From Acanthornis magna (taxonomy: Eukaryota; Chordata; Aves; Passeriformes; Acanthizidae): a stretch of 64,000 nucleotides of DNA. Location: NCBI GenBank assembly GCA_036785705.1, contig JAWUZG010001149.1, forward strand, positions 59,758 to 123,757. The letters run 5' to 3'. Below, piece after piece: positions 23,707 through 34,596 of the stretch. Both the position numbers and the translations under genes were made by a program. Numbering within the stretch: the stretch's first letter is position 1; each line of letters starts with the position of its first letter. Below the pieces are notes generated by a model that searched no databases, was not told the DNA's origin, and saw only the letters and a list, made by a program, of their open reading frames with translations.

Positions 23707-24155
23707 TTGTATTCTATCTTGGCTTTTATGAAATGTGACACAATGACACTCCTTTCCATTTGGGAAGCACTAATGTACCTTGTGGTTTCCTTTCGGGGCG
23801 GGGGGATGTAAAGACTTTGTAATTAATTTGGGGCAGCCTCTCAGCTTCAATTGAATGGCTTACAACCCAGGGTGGGGAGATGGAAAGGATGGGAGGAAAA
23901 AAAGGTGGGTGAAGGAGGAAAGTGCTCCTCTCTAGGGGCCTAGGGACACTTCATCTTACTGCCTTTCTAAATCTCATTTGTCTTTTTGCATTATTTCTTC
24001 ATTGCGTGATGCATTTCTTGCAACATTTTTCCTTAGTTCCCTTTTACTTTCTTTTCTGTCCTCTTGTGTCACACAGCCTCATCTCCAATACCTTTCCCTC
24101 CTGCTGGTGCCTCCTTTTTTGTCCTGTGTGGGAAGTGACTCTCCTCTTTCCCCCC
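23707..24155 (+). other. Downstream flank, no gene seen
   Basis: Pyrimidine-rich on the plus strand from about 23920. Long open frames here are made of Leu/Phe/Ser-rich low-complexity sequence and lack family motifs. Confidence 0.5.
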
Positions 24156-24745
24156 TGTCCTGGGGTGGCGTAAATGATACTTTGTATTCCCTATCGTTTG
24201 TATACTTGACCAGAATATGGTCCTGTAGCTTTAACTGTGTCCTGCAGCCGAGAGAAGCTCTGCCAGCGTGGGATGTTTTGGGAATTTTGGGAATTTTGGG
24301 GGGATTTTTTGGGGTTTTTTCCCCAGCTGTTCTACGGGGGAGGGAGAAGGAAGGGACACTGTTTGTTTTATTTTTTTTTTTGAGTCAGTTGCTGCTGCTG
24401 GTTGCTGCTGCTACTGGTGTGGTTGCTGCTTGGGTTTTCTTTTTTATTTCTTTTTCCCTTTTTCCCCCCAGGATTGTTTTTTTTTCGTCATTTTTGGACC
24501 TTTTTCTTCAACTTGCTTTCTCATCTGAGAACCTGAGGAGCCCCGGAGGACAGCGGACGAGAATCCTCCAGGGAGCCACCGGAGGAACTCCACCCGGCCC
24601 CTCCGGGGACCCCGGAAAGGGGAAGCTACGCCTGAGGAAAAGGACACTAAAGTTCATCAGCTGTTTATTCAGGTTTAATGACCCTTTTTTTCCTTTCCCT
24701 TTCCGCTGTGTGGTCTGTTAATTAAACAGTTCTTCCCACTTTAGG
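24156..24745 (+). mobile_element. Candidate solo LTR-like element
   Basis: It starts at TGTCCTGGGG, has a T-rich and then GC-rich body with short GGAATTTTGG repeats, a perfect palindrome TCCGGGGACCCCGGA at 24602–24616, and near its end an inverted repeat CTGTT/AACAG around ATTAAA (about 24715–24729). The base composition differs from both flanks. This resembles an ERV LTR, but I could not define the 3' end or a duplication of the target site. Confidence 0.35.
24602..24616. repeat. Perfect 15-base palindrome
   Basis: TCCGGGG, a central A, then CCCCGGA: seven base pairs that could form a very tight hairpin or a protein-binding dyad. Confidence 0.9.
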
Positions 24746-26293
24746 CTGAGATATTCTGTTGTTGTGGGAGGAAGGGATGCCTTTGCTGTGGGGGAGGCAC
24801 CTGTTCAGAGTGCTTTCTGCCTGGGATATTTGTCTCTAACCAAGACAGGGAAGCAGGGGAGGACTGGACTTGGTATTATGGGTTGGCATTTTGCTCCCCT
24901 TGTGCAGATATTTTGCCTCTTTCTGGGTCCTGCACATGAGGTTGCATGAATTCATCTTAGTTGGGGGGGGGGGGGGGGCGCTAAGCAATTGCTTTTGCAA
25001 GAAAGGTCTCTGCTTGGATTTGTTCACATTTGCTCAGTGTCTGTCGATATTTGTTTCTATTAACAGAGCTGTAATGGACCTTTATTTCCCTCAGCTATGA
25101 ACAGAAGGTAAAATGTGTTTTCAAGGAGAAAAAGGTTAAACGAGACTGTCAGAGAGGTGAATGTTGTGCCTGGTTGTCTGCAAAACGGATATGGCATCAC
25201 TAAATGTATGATGCAAATACAGAGATTGCTGCATCATCCAGTCCAAATCCTCAAGCTTATTTTTAATTAAGTTTCTAACTTAATTGTTATTTTATCAGAA
25301 TTGCTAAATCTCTTCCTATTTTTAATTGTAAATATCTGTTTCAAGCTGTCTGGAAACTCAGCAGGAGTTGGTGAGTTCTTTTGGTCATCTCTTACTCATG
25401 ACACATGTTTTAAGCTGAAAGCTCGCCTAAGGATAGCACTTTACAACCTTGTGTCTCGTTTCTAGAAGGTAAAGCTGAAGTGGGTACAGCACAAACAGCA
25501 CTTGTGGCAGACCACTACTTTTTTTCTGAAAAATAAGTTTTTTCGAACATGGAGTACTCCTGCCCTTTTGGGAAAGGAAGGAATAAATCTGCCTTCAGAA
25601 ATTTTCTCCCAGTTTGTCCCTCTCTACTCCCCCGAAGTCTTCCATTTCTCAGAGATCTGTCCACTGCATGTGGACAGGCAAACAGGTTTCTTGTATGCTA
25701 TCTCTAATGGAACTATTCTGTCCCACTACAGAATTTTAAAAACCTTTAGAGGCAGTTGAGGCAAGCTTCATGTGAATTGAACAAAATACTACACCATCTG
25801 GCTCAGGGGAGAGACGGTGATAATTTCTCTGGTGTGCTCTGTTGAAATTAGAGCAGGAACAGCTTTTCCTTGGGTTTTGGTTCTACTCGAAGATGTTTCA
25901 CTGGCACCTCCTTCCCCAGCTCCATGTCCATAACATCACAGACCAATGACATAACTAAAGTATTTGGAGTGTGCTGAGCAACAATTTAAATGCTTTTATA
26001 ATCAGAAACACTGCAAAACACTGTGCTTTAGCTGCAGATCCAGACTCTGTATCTGTGGTGTGAACATGACTCCGTTCCTCCCTTAGTTCATCTGCAGCTG
26101 AAGGTTTTACATGTTGGATTATTTTCAGTCTTGGTGAAATAACCCCAGGACTGTGAACATAAAAATTCTGTGAACTTGGCAATATACTTTAAAGGAGTGA
26201 TTATTTCATGGAGATATTGAGATGGGTATGTGGTAACACCCACATCCAATGCCTGTTCCCTGTGGTTATGCTTTTTTAGGAGTACAAGAAAGT
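24746..26293 (+). other. Unique-looking spacer between gene end and satellite array
   Basis: No gene, RNA or clear element was recognised. It includes the 16-base G run and ends abruptly at the first array unit. Sequence left of 26294 does not match the corresponding part of the repeat unit (compare 29700–29756). Confidence 0.5.
24963..24978 (+). repeat. G homopolymer, 16 bases
   Basis: An uninterrupted run of 16 G residues. It is a likely site of length error in the assembly and could form a G-quadruplex. Confidence 0.9.
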
Positions 26294-29200
26294 TGCTGGG
26301 GAAGTGGACAGCAAGCAAGGGCACTGTTGGTGGTGAAGGGAGAGAGAGCTGCCCAGGAGTGTTGGTGTGGTGAGTTACATGGAGCTCTACTTGGGAATTG
26401 GGTTTTTTTGCTTGCTGTAAGATATGACTGCTTTCCTATTGTTTTCATGGCGTGCACTCCATTGTACTCTGTGTAGGCTCCCAGGAGTAGGTTTAGCTTT
26501 TCTATGGAGTGGTCAGTAATTGGGATTGAGTTGTCTGTGTCAAATCATTTGTGTTAGGGAAGAGCTGCTTTTCTAGGAATAGATCAGATGGGCCATTTGT
26601 AAGTGCTGCGGGACAGAGTTACTTAAAGCACTGGCTTTAAGTGTGAGGCTGGGATTGGATGCAGCCACTGCCGAGGCTCCTGTGTCTGAGAAGGAGTTGA
26701 GAAAGCCAAGGGCTGCTCTCTGGCCCTCGTGACTCAGTGGCCAGGCTGCTCTGGGAGCCTTTGTGTGAATCTGCCAGCTCAGCAGCGACAGATGTCCCCG
26801 AGGAGCTTGTGTGAGTGCAGGTGAGATCAGAGCTCTTGAGCAGCCTGGAGAGCCTGGGGATGTGGCCACGGAGCCGCCAGGATATCTGGTGACCTCGGGG
26901 TTCCTATGAGCAGAGGGAGCACTAAGATGTGCCCATGGCACCTGTGTAAGTGCCTGTGGCTAAAGGGCTCTTTTGCAGCCTGGAGAGCCTTGGCATGTGG
27001 CCATGAAGCCACAGTGCGTGTCTGTGACATCAGAGCGCTTTGGCAGCATGGAAAGGCCTGGAATGGCTGCAGGGGCCAGAGGTGAGTGCCTGTGACATCA
27101 GAGCTGTCCAGCAGCAGCAGGGAGACGGAGGGAATGTCACAGGCCATGCCCTGTGAGTTGCTGTGACAGCATGGCTCCTTAGCAGCGTGCAGATTGCCGG
27201 GATGTTACCCTGCAGGCCCTGGCATTGCCCTGGTCGTGTGTGTTGTTTAGGAAGCTAGAGAGAGCCCTGGCATGTCCCGCTGGAAGGCCAGGGAGTGGCA
27301 GTTGCAAAAGAGCTCCTTAGCACTTAGAGACACGTGGGATGTCCCCATGGAGGCACTGTGAGAGCCCGTGACCTCAGAGGTCTTTGGAAGCTGAGAGAGC
27401 CCCGGGATGCCATGGGATGTGAGCATGGGGAGCCTGTGGGCAGGTGTGATGTCCCTGCTTGTGCTGGTGCATCCCCCCCTGCCCTTTTTTCAGGCTGCAG
27501 CATGATATGAGAAATGCTGCTGAGGCCTTGGCCTTGACGAATGCAGCGGGGCTGAGGTGCTGTGGAGCTTCTGAGAAACACTGTGTGCTGCCAGGAAGTG
27601 CTGTGTTCTAAGGTGCTCCTGCTTTTTTTGCTTGTTGAACAGACTTTGAAATTTGTTTTTGCCTGGATGGCATCACATTGGTGTTGTCCCGTGTTCAGGG
27701 AAAGCTGCCGATGAGAAGTGGGGCCAGGCTGAAGGCTTGTTGTGACTAAAGGCCATGCCTCGGGGCCCTGTAAGCAGGGGTGCCAAAGGAGGCCCTGGCA
27801 GCTGTGCTGGGCCGCAGCAGCGGTGAGCAGCAAAGTCCCTGTGCGTGGGGCCTCTGCCAGCCGGCAGCTGTCCCATTTGCTGCACTCGGGGGATCCGGGA
27901 AGGAGCACGGCTCCTGGGCCCCCGATCCTGCCGCTCCCCGAGGCCTCAGGCTTTGGCCGCTGAGAAGATGGCAAGGCACGTGAAAGGAGTATTTCAGTAG
28001 CTTGGAGGGGAATTTTGCCTCCTAGAGCCTCTTTGTGTGCTTGTGGGAGTGCAGGTGTGCATGTGCTCTCTGCAATGTGGGAGAGGGGCTGCTCTGGTGG
28101 ATTCAGAAGTGCTTTAGGTTTGTCCCTAAGTTAGGTCTCGAAGTTCCTGCAGTGCTATGGTAAGGGCTGTGTGGATCCTTTGCTGAGGTCTTGGGTTCCA
28201 GCTCAGTTCTAAGTGAAGCGTTGTGTAGTTGAAGTCCAGTTCAGTTGAAATGCCCTGAACTGCTGTTCCTGCCCTAAGCTGTTGATTTGAATTTGAGTTA
28301 TCAAGTGAAATGTTGCTCAAGTTGAAGTGCTCCTAAGGGAAGTGAACTTGAGCCTTTGAGCCATGTTCTTCTTATCCTGACCCTTTCTCTTCTTTAGAGA
28401 CACAGCCTGAGAAACACGGACAGACAGACAGAGATAATTTGGGTTTGATTTCATTTTGGATTGATTGACTCTGGATTTTTGTTTGTTGCTTTTCCTCACT
28501 GTGCTTTAAGCATGGTGTAAGTAGTAGAGTGAAGCTTAGCAAGGAAGCTTGTCCTGCTGTGGCTTTTCCATGAAATCTTTCTTTCCCGATAGCTTTCCTA
28601 TGATTCTTGGAGTGATGTAAAAGTGCCTGTGCCATCACATCTCTTTAGCAGCGTGGAGCCACCTGGGATGTCAGCACCGAGGTGCTGGGAGTGAGTGCTT
28701 GTGACACCAGGGCTTCTGGGCAGCGTGTGGACTCCTGGCATGTGCCTATGGCTGTCCTGGGACAGCCTGTGAGCTCAGTGCTCTTTTGAAAGCTGGATAG
28801 CTCTGGCGTGTCCCCAGGGAGTTCCTGTGACAAGATGGGACCTGCTGGCTCTTTGGCAGCCTGGAGATGGCTGGAGTGTGCCCAGGGGGCAAGTGTGAGT
28901 GTCAGGGACTTGCCCGCTCTTGAGGAGGATGGAGGGTGCAGGGATGTCCCCATGGTAGCCCTGTGAGTGTCTGTGAGCTGGCGGCACCTTAGCAGCGTGA
29001 GACTGGTGGGCTGTCAGCCCTGAGAGCCTGTTGAAGGCCGTGATGTGCGTGCAGAGAGGTTTGTCAAATGGGAGAGTCGTGGCATGTCCCTATGGAGCCG
29101 CTGGGGTTGTGTGTGCCCTCAGTGTTCTTGAGGAGCCTCGAGAGCCCTGGGACGGCCCCGTGGAAGCGCAGGGAGTGCCTGTGACACAGCAGCGGTGCCT

Positions 29201-29756
29201 GATGAGATCAAAGGGCCCTGGGATGTCAGCTTGGAATGGCTGTGAGTGCCTGAGAGCACACGTCTGTCTCTCATGGCCGGAGAGCTGTGGCAGGTGCCCA
29301 TGGTAGGTGTGTGAGTGCAGGTGAGCTCAGGGCTCTGCAGAAGGCTGTAGGCCTGTGGGCTGTGAGGCTGGAAGGCCTGGGAGTGCTTTGGAGCTGAGTG
29401 CTCTGTAGCAGTCGGGAGCCGCCTGGGAGGTTGTAGCAGGATGCTTTGGGCCGGCTGCTTTGCCTTGGAACGTGGTGCAGGCACTTGGAGCATGTGCTAT
29501 TTGCAAATGTCTCCAGGTGTCTTTCAGAGGGCCAGCGTGTGTTGTTTTGGCCTTGAATTCTGCTGAAAGTCCTTCTGGCAAGGAAGCCTGCATGAAGGTG
29601 CTGCTAGTGAGGCAAAGATTTGGCAGCTGAGCTGCTGCCGGGAGTTGCAGGCGTCTGCCTGACAGTCAGTCCCTTGAGAGTGTCAATGTGCAGTCAGTCC
29701 CCTTTCCTAGGGGAGGTTTTTCTAGCGTGTTCCTCCTTGGAGTGTGTGAGGGCTCC
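26294..29756 (+). repeat. Array unit 1, short form (3463 bp)
   Basis: Edge unit. It carries module A and the unit ends but lacks 1377 bp relative to the others. Around 28490–28560 it changes from module A-like to module B-like sequence, which points to recombination between modules. It carries more private differences than inner units, for instance near 28400–28560. Confidence 0.95.
26820..27400 (+). repeat. Degenerate ~68-bp sub-repeats inside the unit
   Basis: The motif 'GAGCTCTTTAGCAGC…GAGAGCC…GGATGTCCCCATGG…GTGAGTGCCTGTGACATCA' recurs in diverged form. The GAGCTC-like point falls near 26965, 27033, 27101, 27172, 27240, 27310 and 27377, about 68 bp apart. The same pattern is seen at about 28640–29350 and in every later unit. 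The large unit therefore seems to have grown out of a minisatellite. Confidence 0.8.
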
Positions 29757-30819
29757 TGCTGGGGAAGTGGACAGCAAGCAAGGGCACTGTTGGTGGTGAA
29801 GGGAGAGAGAGCTGCCCAGGAGTGTTGGTGTGGTGAGTTACATGGAGCTCTACTTGGGAATTGGGTTTTTTTGCTTGCTGTAAGATATGACTGCTTTCCT
29901 ATTGTTTTCATGGCGTGCACTCCATTGTACTCTGTGTAGCCTCCCAGGAGTAGGTTTAGCTTTTCTATGGAGTGGTCAGTAATTGGGATTGAGTTGTCTG
30001 TGTCGAATCATTTGTGTTAGGGAAGAGCTGCTTTTCTAGGAATAGATCAGATGGGCCATTTGTAAGTGCTGCGGGACAGAGTTACTTAAAGCACTGGCTT
30101 TAAGTGTGAGGCTGGGATTGGATGCAGCCGCCGCCAAGGCTCCTGTGTCTGAGAAGGAGTTGAGAAAGCCAAGGGCTGCTCTCTGGCCCTCGTGACTCAG
30201 TGGCCAGGCTGCTCTGGGAGCCTTTGTGTGAATCTGCCAGCACAGCAGCGACAGATGTCCCCGAGGAGCTTGTGTGAGTGCAGGTGAGATCAGAGCTCTT
30301 GAGCAGCCTGGAGAGCCTGGGGATGTGGCCACGGAGCCGCCAGGATATCTGGTGACCTCGGGGTTCCTATGAGCAGAGGGAGCACTAAGATGTGCCCATG
30401 GCACCTGTGTAAGTGCCTGTGGCTAAAGGGCTCTTTTGCAGCCTGGAGAGCCTTGGCATGTGGCCATGAAGCCACAGTGCGTGTCTGTGACATCAGAGCG
30501 CTTTGGCAGCATGGAAAGGCCTGGAATGGCTGCAGGGGCCAGAGGTGAGTGCCTGTGACATCAGAGCTGTCCAGCAGCAGCAGGGAGACGGAGGGAATGT
30601 CACAGGCCATGCCCTGTGAGTTGCTGTGACAGCATGGCTCCTTAGCAGCGTGCAGATTGCCGGGATGTTACCCTGCAGGCCCTGGCATTGCCCTGGTCGT
30701 GTGTGTTGTTTAGGAAGCTAGAGAGAGCCCTGGCATGTCCCGCTGGAAGGCCAGGGAGTGGCAGTTGCAAAAGAGCTCCTTAGCACTTAGAGACACGTGG
30801 GATGTCCCCATGGAGGCAC

Positions 30820-32427
30820 TGTGAGAGCCCGTGACCTCAGAGGTCTTTGGAAGCTGAGAGAGCCCCGGGATGCCATGGGATGTGAGCATGGGGAGCCTGT
30901 GGGCAGGTGTGATCTCCCTGCTTGTGCTGGTGCATCCCCCCCTGCCCTTTTTTCAGGCTGCAGCATGATATGAGAAATGCTGCTGAGGCCTTGGCCTTGA
31001 CGAATGCAGCGGGGCTGAGGTGCTGTGGAGCTTCTGAGAAACGCTGTGTGCTGCCAGGAAGTGCTGTGTTCTAAGGTGCTCCTGCTTTTTTTGCTTGTTG
31101 AACAGACTTTGAAATTTGTTTTTGCCTGGATGGCATCACATTGGTGTTGTCCCGTGTTCAGGGAAAGCTGCCGATGAGAAGTGGGGCCAGGCTGAAGGCT
31201 TGTTGTGACTAAAGGCCATGCCTCGGGGCCCTGTAAGCAGGGGTGCCAAAGGAGGCCCTGGCAGCTGTGCTGGGCCGCAGCAGCGGTGAGCAGCAAAGTC
31301 CCTGTGCGTGGGGCCTCTGCCAGCCGGCAGCTGTCCCATTTGCTGCACTCGGGGGATCCGGGAAGGAGCACGGCTCCTGGGCCCCCGATCCTGCCGCTCC
31401 CCGAGGCCTCAGGCTTTGGCCGCTGAGAAGATGGCAAGGCACGTGAAAGGAGTATTTCAGTAGCTTGGAGGGGAATTTTGCCTCCTAGAGCCTCTTTGTG
31501 TGCTTGTGGGAGTGCAGGTGTGCATGCGCTCTCTGCAATGTGGGAGAGGGGCTGCTCTGGTGGATTCAGAAGTGCTTTAGGTTTGTCCCTAAGTTAGGTC
31601 TCGAAGTTCCTGCAGTGCTATGGTAAGCGCTGTGTGGATCCTTTGCTGAGGTCTTGGGTTCCAGCTCAGTTCTAAGTGAAGCGTTGTGTAGTTGAAGTCC
31701 AGTTCAGTTGAAATGCCCTGAACTGCTGTTCCTGCCCTAAGTTGTTGATTTGAATTTGAGTTATCAAGTGAAATGTTGCTCAAGCTGAAGTGCTCTTAAG
31801 GGAAGTGCTCTTGAGCCTTTGGGCCATGTTCTTCTTATCCTGACCCTTTCTCTTCTTTAGAGACACAGCCTCACACACACGGGCAGACAGACAGAGATAA
31901 TTTGGGTTTGATTTCATTTTGGATTGATTGACTCTGGATTTTTGTTTGTTGCTTTTCCTCGCTGTGCTTTGAGCATGGTATAAGTAGTAGAGTGAAGCTT
32001 GGCAAGGAAGCTTGTCCTGCTGTGGCTTTGCTATGAAATCTTTCTTTCCTAATAGCTTTCCCGTGATTCTCTTGAGTGAAGTGCAAGTGCCTGTGCCATC
32101 ACATCTCTTTAGCAGCGTGGAGCCACCTGGGATGTCAGCACCGAGGTGCTGGGAGTGAGTGCTTGTGACACCAGGGCTTCTGGGCAGCGTGTGGACTCCT
32201 GGCGTGTGCCTATGGCTGTCCTGGGACAGCCTGTGAGCTCAGTGCTCTTTTGAAAGCTGGATAGCTCTGGCGTGTCCCCAGGGAGTTCCTGTGACAAGAT
32301 GGGACCTGCTGGCTCTTTGGCAGCCTGGAGATGGCTGGAGTGTGCCCAGGGGGCAAGTGTGAGTGTCAGGGACTTGCCAGCTCTTGAGGAGGATGGAGAG
32401 TGCAGAGATGTCCCCATGGAGCCCCTG
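30820..32427 (+). repeat. Module A of the 4840-bp unit (shown in unit 2)
   Basis: About 1.6 kb whose landmarks recur, diverged, in module B: the tract before TTTTTTCAGGCTGCAG, the GAGAAATGCTGCTGAGGC segment, the GAGAGGGGCTGCTCT segment, the AGACAGACAG segment and the CATCTCTTTAGCAGCG segment. Module A has about 350 bp of GC-rich sequence (about 31145–31500) that is absent from B. Boundaries are approximate. Confidence 0.75.
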
Positions 32428-33804
32428 TGAGTGCCTGTGAGCTCAGAAGTCTATGGAGGCTTAAGACAGCTGTGATGAAATGGGATGTCAGCAGGGGGGC
32501 ATGTAATGAAATTTGATCTCCCAGCTTGTGGTGGTGCATTCCTCTCTCCTCCCCTTTTTGAGCCCCACCATGATCTGAGAAATGCTCCTTAGGCATCGGC
32601 CTTGAGGAACTGCAGCTTGGCTGAGCAGCTCTTGAGCTTATGAGAAACACTGTGTGCTCCCAGGAAGTGCTGCTGTCTAACGTGGTCCTGTTTTGTTTTT
32701 TTTTTTATCGTAACAGCCTTGGAAAAAAACAGCCTTGTTTTTGCCTGAATGGTAAACATTGCGTGCCAGTGTGCGTGTCCTCTCCGGAATGTGGCAGAGG
32801 GGCTGCTCTCCTGGATTCTGAAGTAGTTTAGAATTGCAAGGAAGTTCTGCCTGTAAGTAAAATTACTATTGAGAGATGGTAAATCCTGTGGGGGTCCTTT
32901 TCTGAGGTTTTGGGCTTGAGTTCATTTCTATGTGAAGTCTTATTAACTTGAAATATGGTTAGGATTAAATGCTGTTAAGTGTTGTTCCTCTGCTAGGTGG
33001 TTAATTTGAAGGTAGAAATTTAAATGTTGCTCAAATGGACGTACTGTTAAGTGAAGTGCTCTTGAGCCTTTCAAGCGTGTTCTTGTAATCCCGACACTTT
33101 CTCTCCTTTGGAGACACTCGCACACATACACAGACACAGACAGACAGACATAGGTAATTTTGGTTTAATTTCATTTTGGATTGATTGGATTTATTTTGTT
33201 TCATTTCCTCGCTGTGCCTTAAGCATGGTGTAGGTAGTAGAGTGGAGCTTGGCAAGGAAGCTTGTCCTGCTGTGGCTTTGCTATGAAATCTTTCTTTCCC
33301 GATAGCTTTCCTATGATTCTTTGAGTGATGTGCAAGTGCCTGTGCCATCACATCTCTTTAGTGAGTGAGTGAAGCTTGGCAAGGAAGCTTGTCCTGCTGT
33401 GGCTTTTCCATGAAATCTTTCTTTCCCGATAGCTTTCCTATGATTCTTGGAGTGATGTAAAAGTGCCTGTGCCATCACATCTCTTTAGCAGCGTGGAGCC
33501 ACCTGGGATGTCAGCACCGAGGTGCTGGGAGTGAGTGCCTGTGACACCAGGGCTTCTGGGCAGCGTGTGGAGTCCTGGCATGTGCCTATGGCTGTCCTGG
33601 GACAGCCTGTGAGCTCAGTGTTCTTTTGAAAGCTGGATAGCTCTGGCGCGTCCCCAGGGAGTTCCTGTGCCAAGATGTGACCTGCTGGCTCTTTGGCAGC
33701 CTGGAGATGGCTGGAGTGTGCCCAGGGGGCAAGTGTGAGTGTCAGGGACTTGCCTGCTCTTGAGGAGGATGGAGGGTGCAGGGGTGTCCCCATGGAGGCC
33801 CTGT
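32428..33804 (+). repeat. Module B of the 4840-bp unit (shown in unit 2)
   Basis: A diverged copy of module A directly after it. Near the 3' end the offset between modules is 1376 bp, almost the 1377 bp missing from unit 1. It carries a T-run before ATCGTAACAG (about 32695–32709) and the 127-bp duplication. Equivalent copies recur every 4840 bp. Confidence 0.75.
33234..33487 (+). repeat. 127-bp tandem duplication inside module B
   Basis: The segment with AGCTTGGCAAGGAAGCTTG, TTTCTTTCCCGATAGC and CATCTCTTTAG occurs twice, offset by 127 bp (for example CATCTCTTTA at 33351 and 33478). The copies differ at a few bases and are joined by GTGAGTGAGTGAAG. Module A and unit 1 have one copy only. Confidence 0.9.
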
Positions 33805-34596
33805 GAGTGCCTGTGAGCTGGCGGCACCTTAGCAGCGTGAGACTGGTGGGCTGTCAGCCCTGAGAGCCTGTTGAAGGCCGTGATGTGCGTGCAGAGAGGT
33901 TTGTCAAATGGGAGAGTCGTGGCATGTCCCTATGGAGCCGCTGGGGTTGTGTGTGCCCTCAGTGTTCTTGAGGAGCCTCGAGAGCCCTGGGACGGCCCCG
34001 TGGAAGCGCAGGGAGTGCCTGTGACATAGCAGCGGTGCCTGATGAGATCAAAGGGCCCTGGGATGTCAGCTTGGAATGGCTGTGAGTGCCTGAGAGCACA
34101 CGTCTGTCTCTCATGGCCGGAGAGCTGTGGCAGGTGCCCATGGTAGGTGTGTGAGTGCAGGTGAGCTCAGGGCTCTGCAGAAGGCTGTAGGCCTGTGGGC
34201 TGTGAGGCTGGAAGGCCTGGGAGTGCTTTGGAGCTGAGTGCTCTGTAGCAGTCGGGAGCCGCCTGGGAGGTTGTAGCAGGATGCTTTGGGCCGGCTGCTT
34301 TGCCTTGGAACGTGGTGCAGGCACTTGGAGCATGTGCTATTTGCAAATGTCTCCAGGTGTCTTTCAGAGGGCCAGCGTGTGTTGTTTTGGCCTTGAATTC
34401 TGCTGAAAGTCCTTCTGGCAAGGAAGCCTGCATGAAGGTGCTGCTAGTGAGGCAAAGATTTGGCAGCTGAGCTGCTGCCGGGAGTTGCAGACGTCTGCCT
34501 GACAGTCAGTCCCTTGAGAGTGTCAATGTGCAGTCAGTCCCCTTTCCTAGGGGAGGTTTTTCTAGCGTGTTCCTCCTTGGAGTGTGTGAGGGCTCC

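Larger units (their letters stand above)
29757..34596 (+). repeat. Array unit 2 (4840 bp)
   Basis: First full-length unit. Markers: GACAGCAAGC at its start, shared with unit 1 where later units have GACCGCAAGC; and the form GGGGTGTCCCCATGGAGGCC at about 33780, shared with units 3 and 6. Confidence 0.95.

Noticed and set aside
23978..24721. A 247-codon plus-strand frame
   Set aside because: Its composition is Leu/Phe/Ser low complexity followed by Pro/Gly-rich sequence from a pyrimidine-rich stretch and the LTR-like element. No start context or family match.
33359..33370. GTGAGTGAGTG as a microsatellite
   Set aside because: It is only the joint of the 127-bp duplication and is too short to be a separate repeat.
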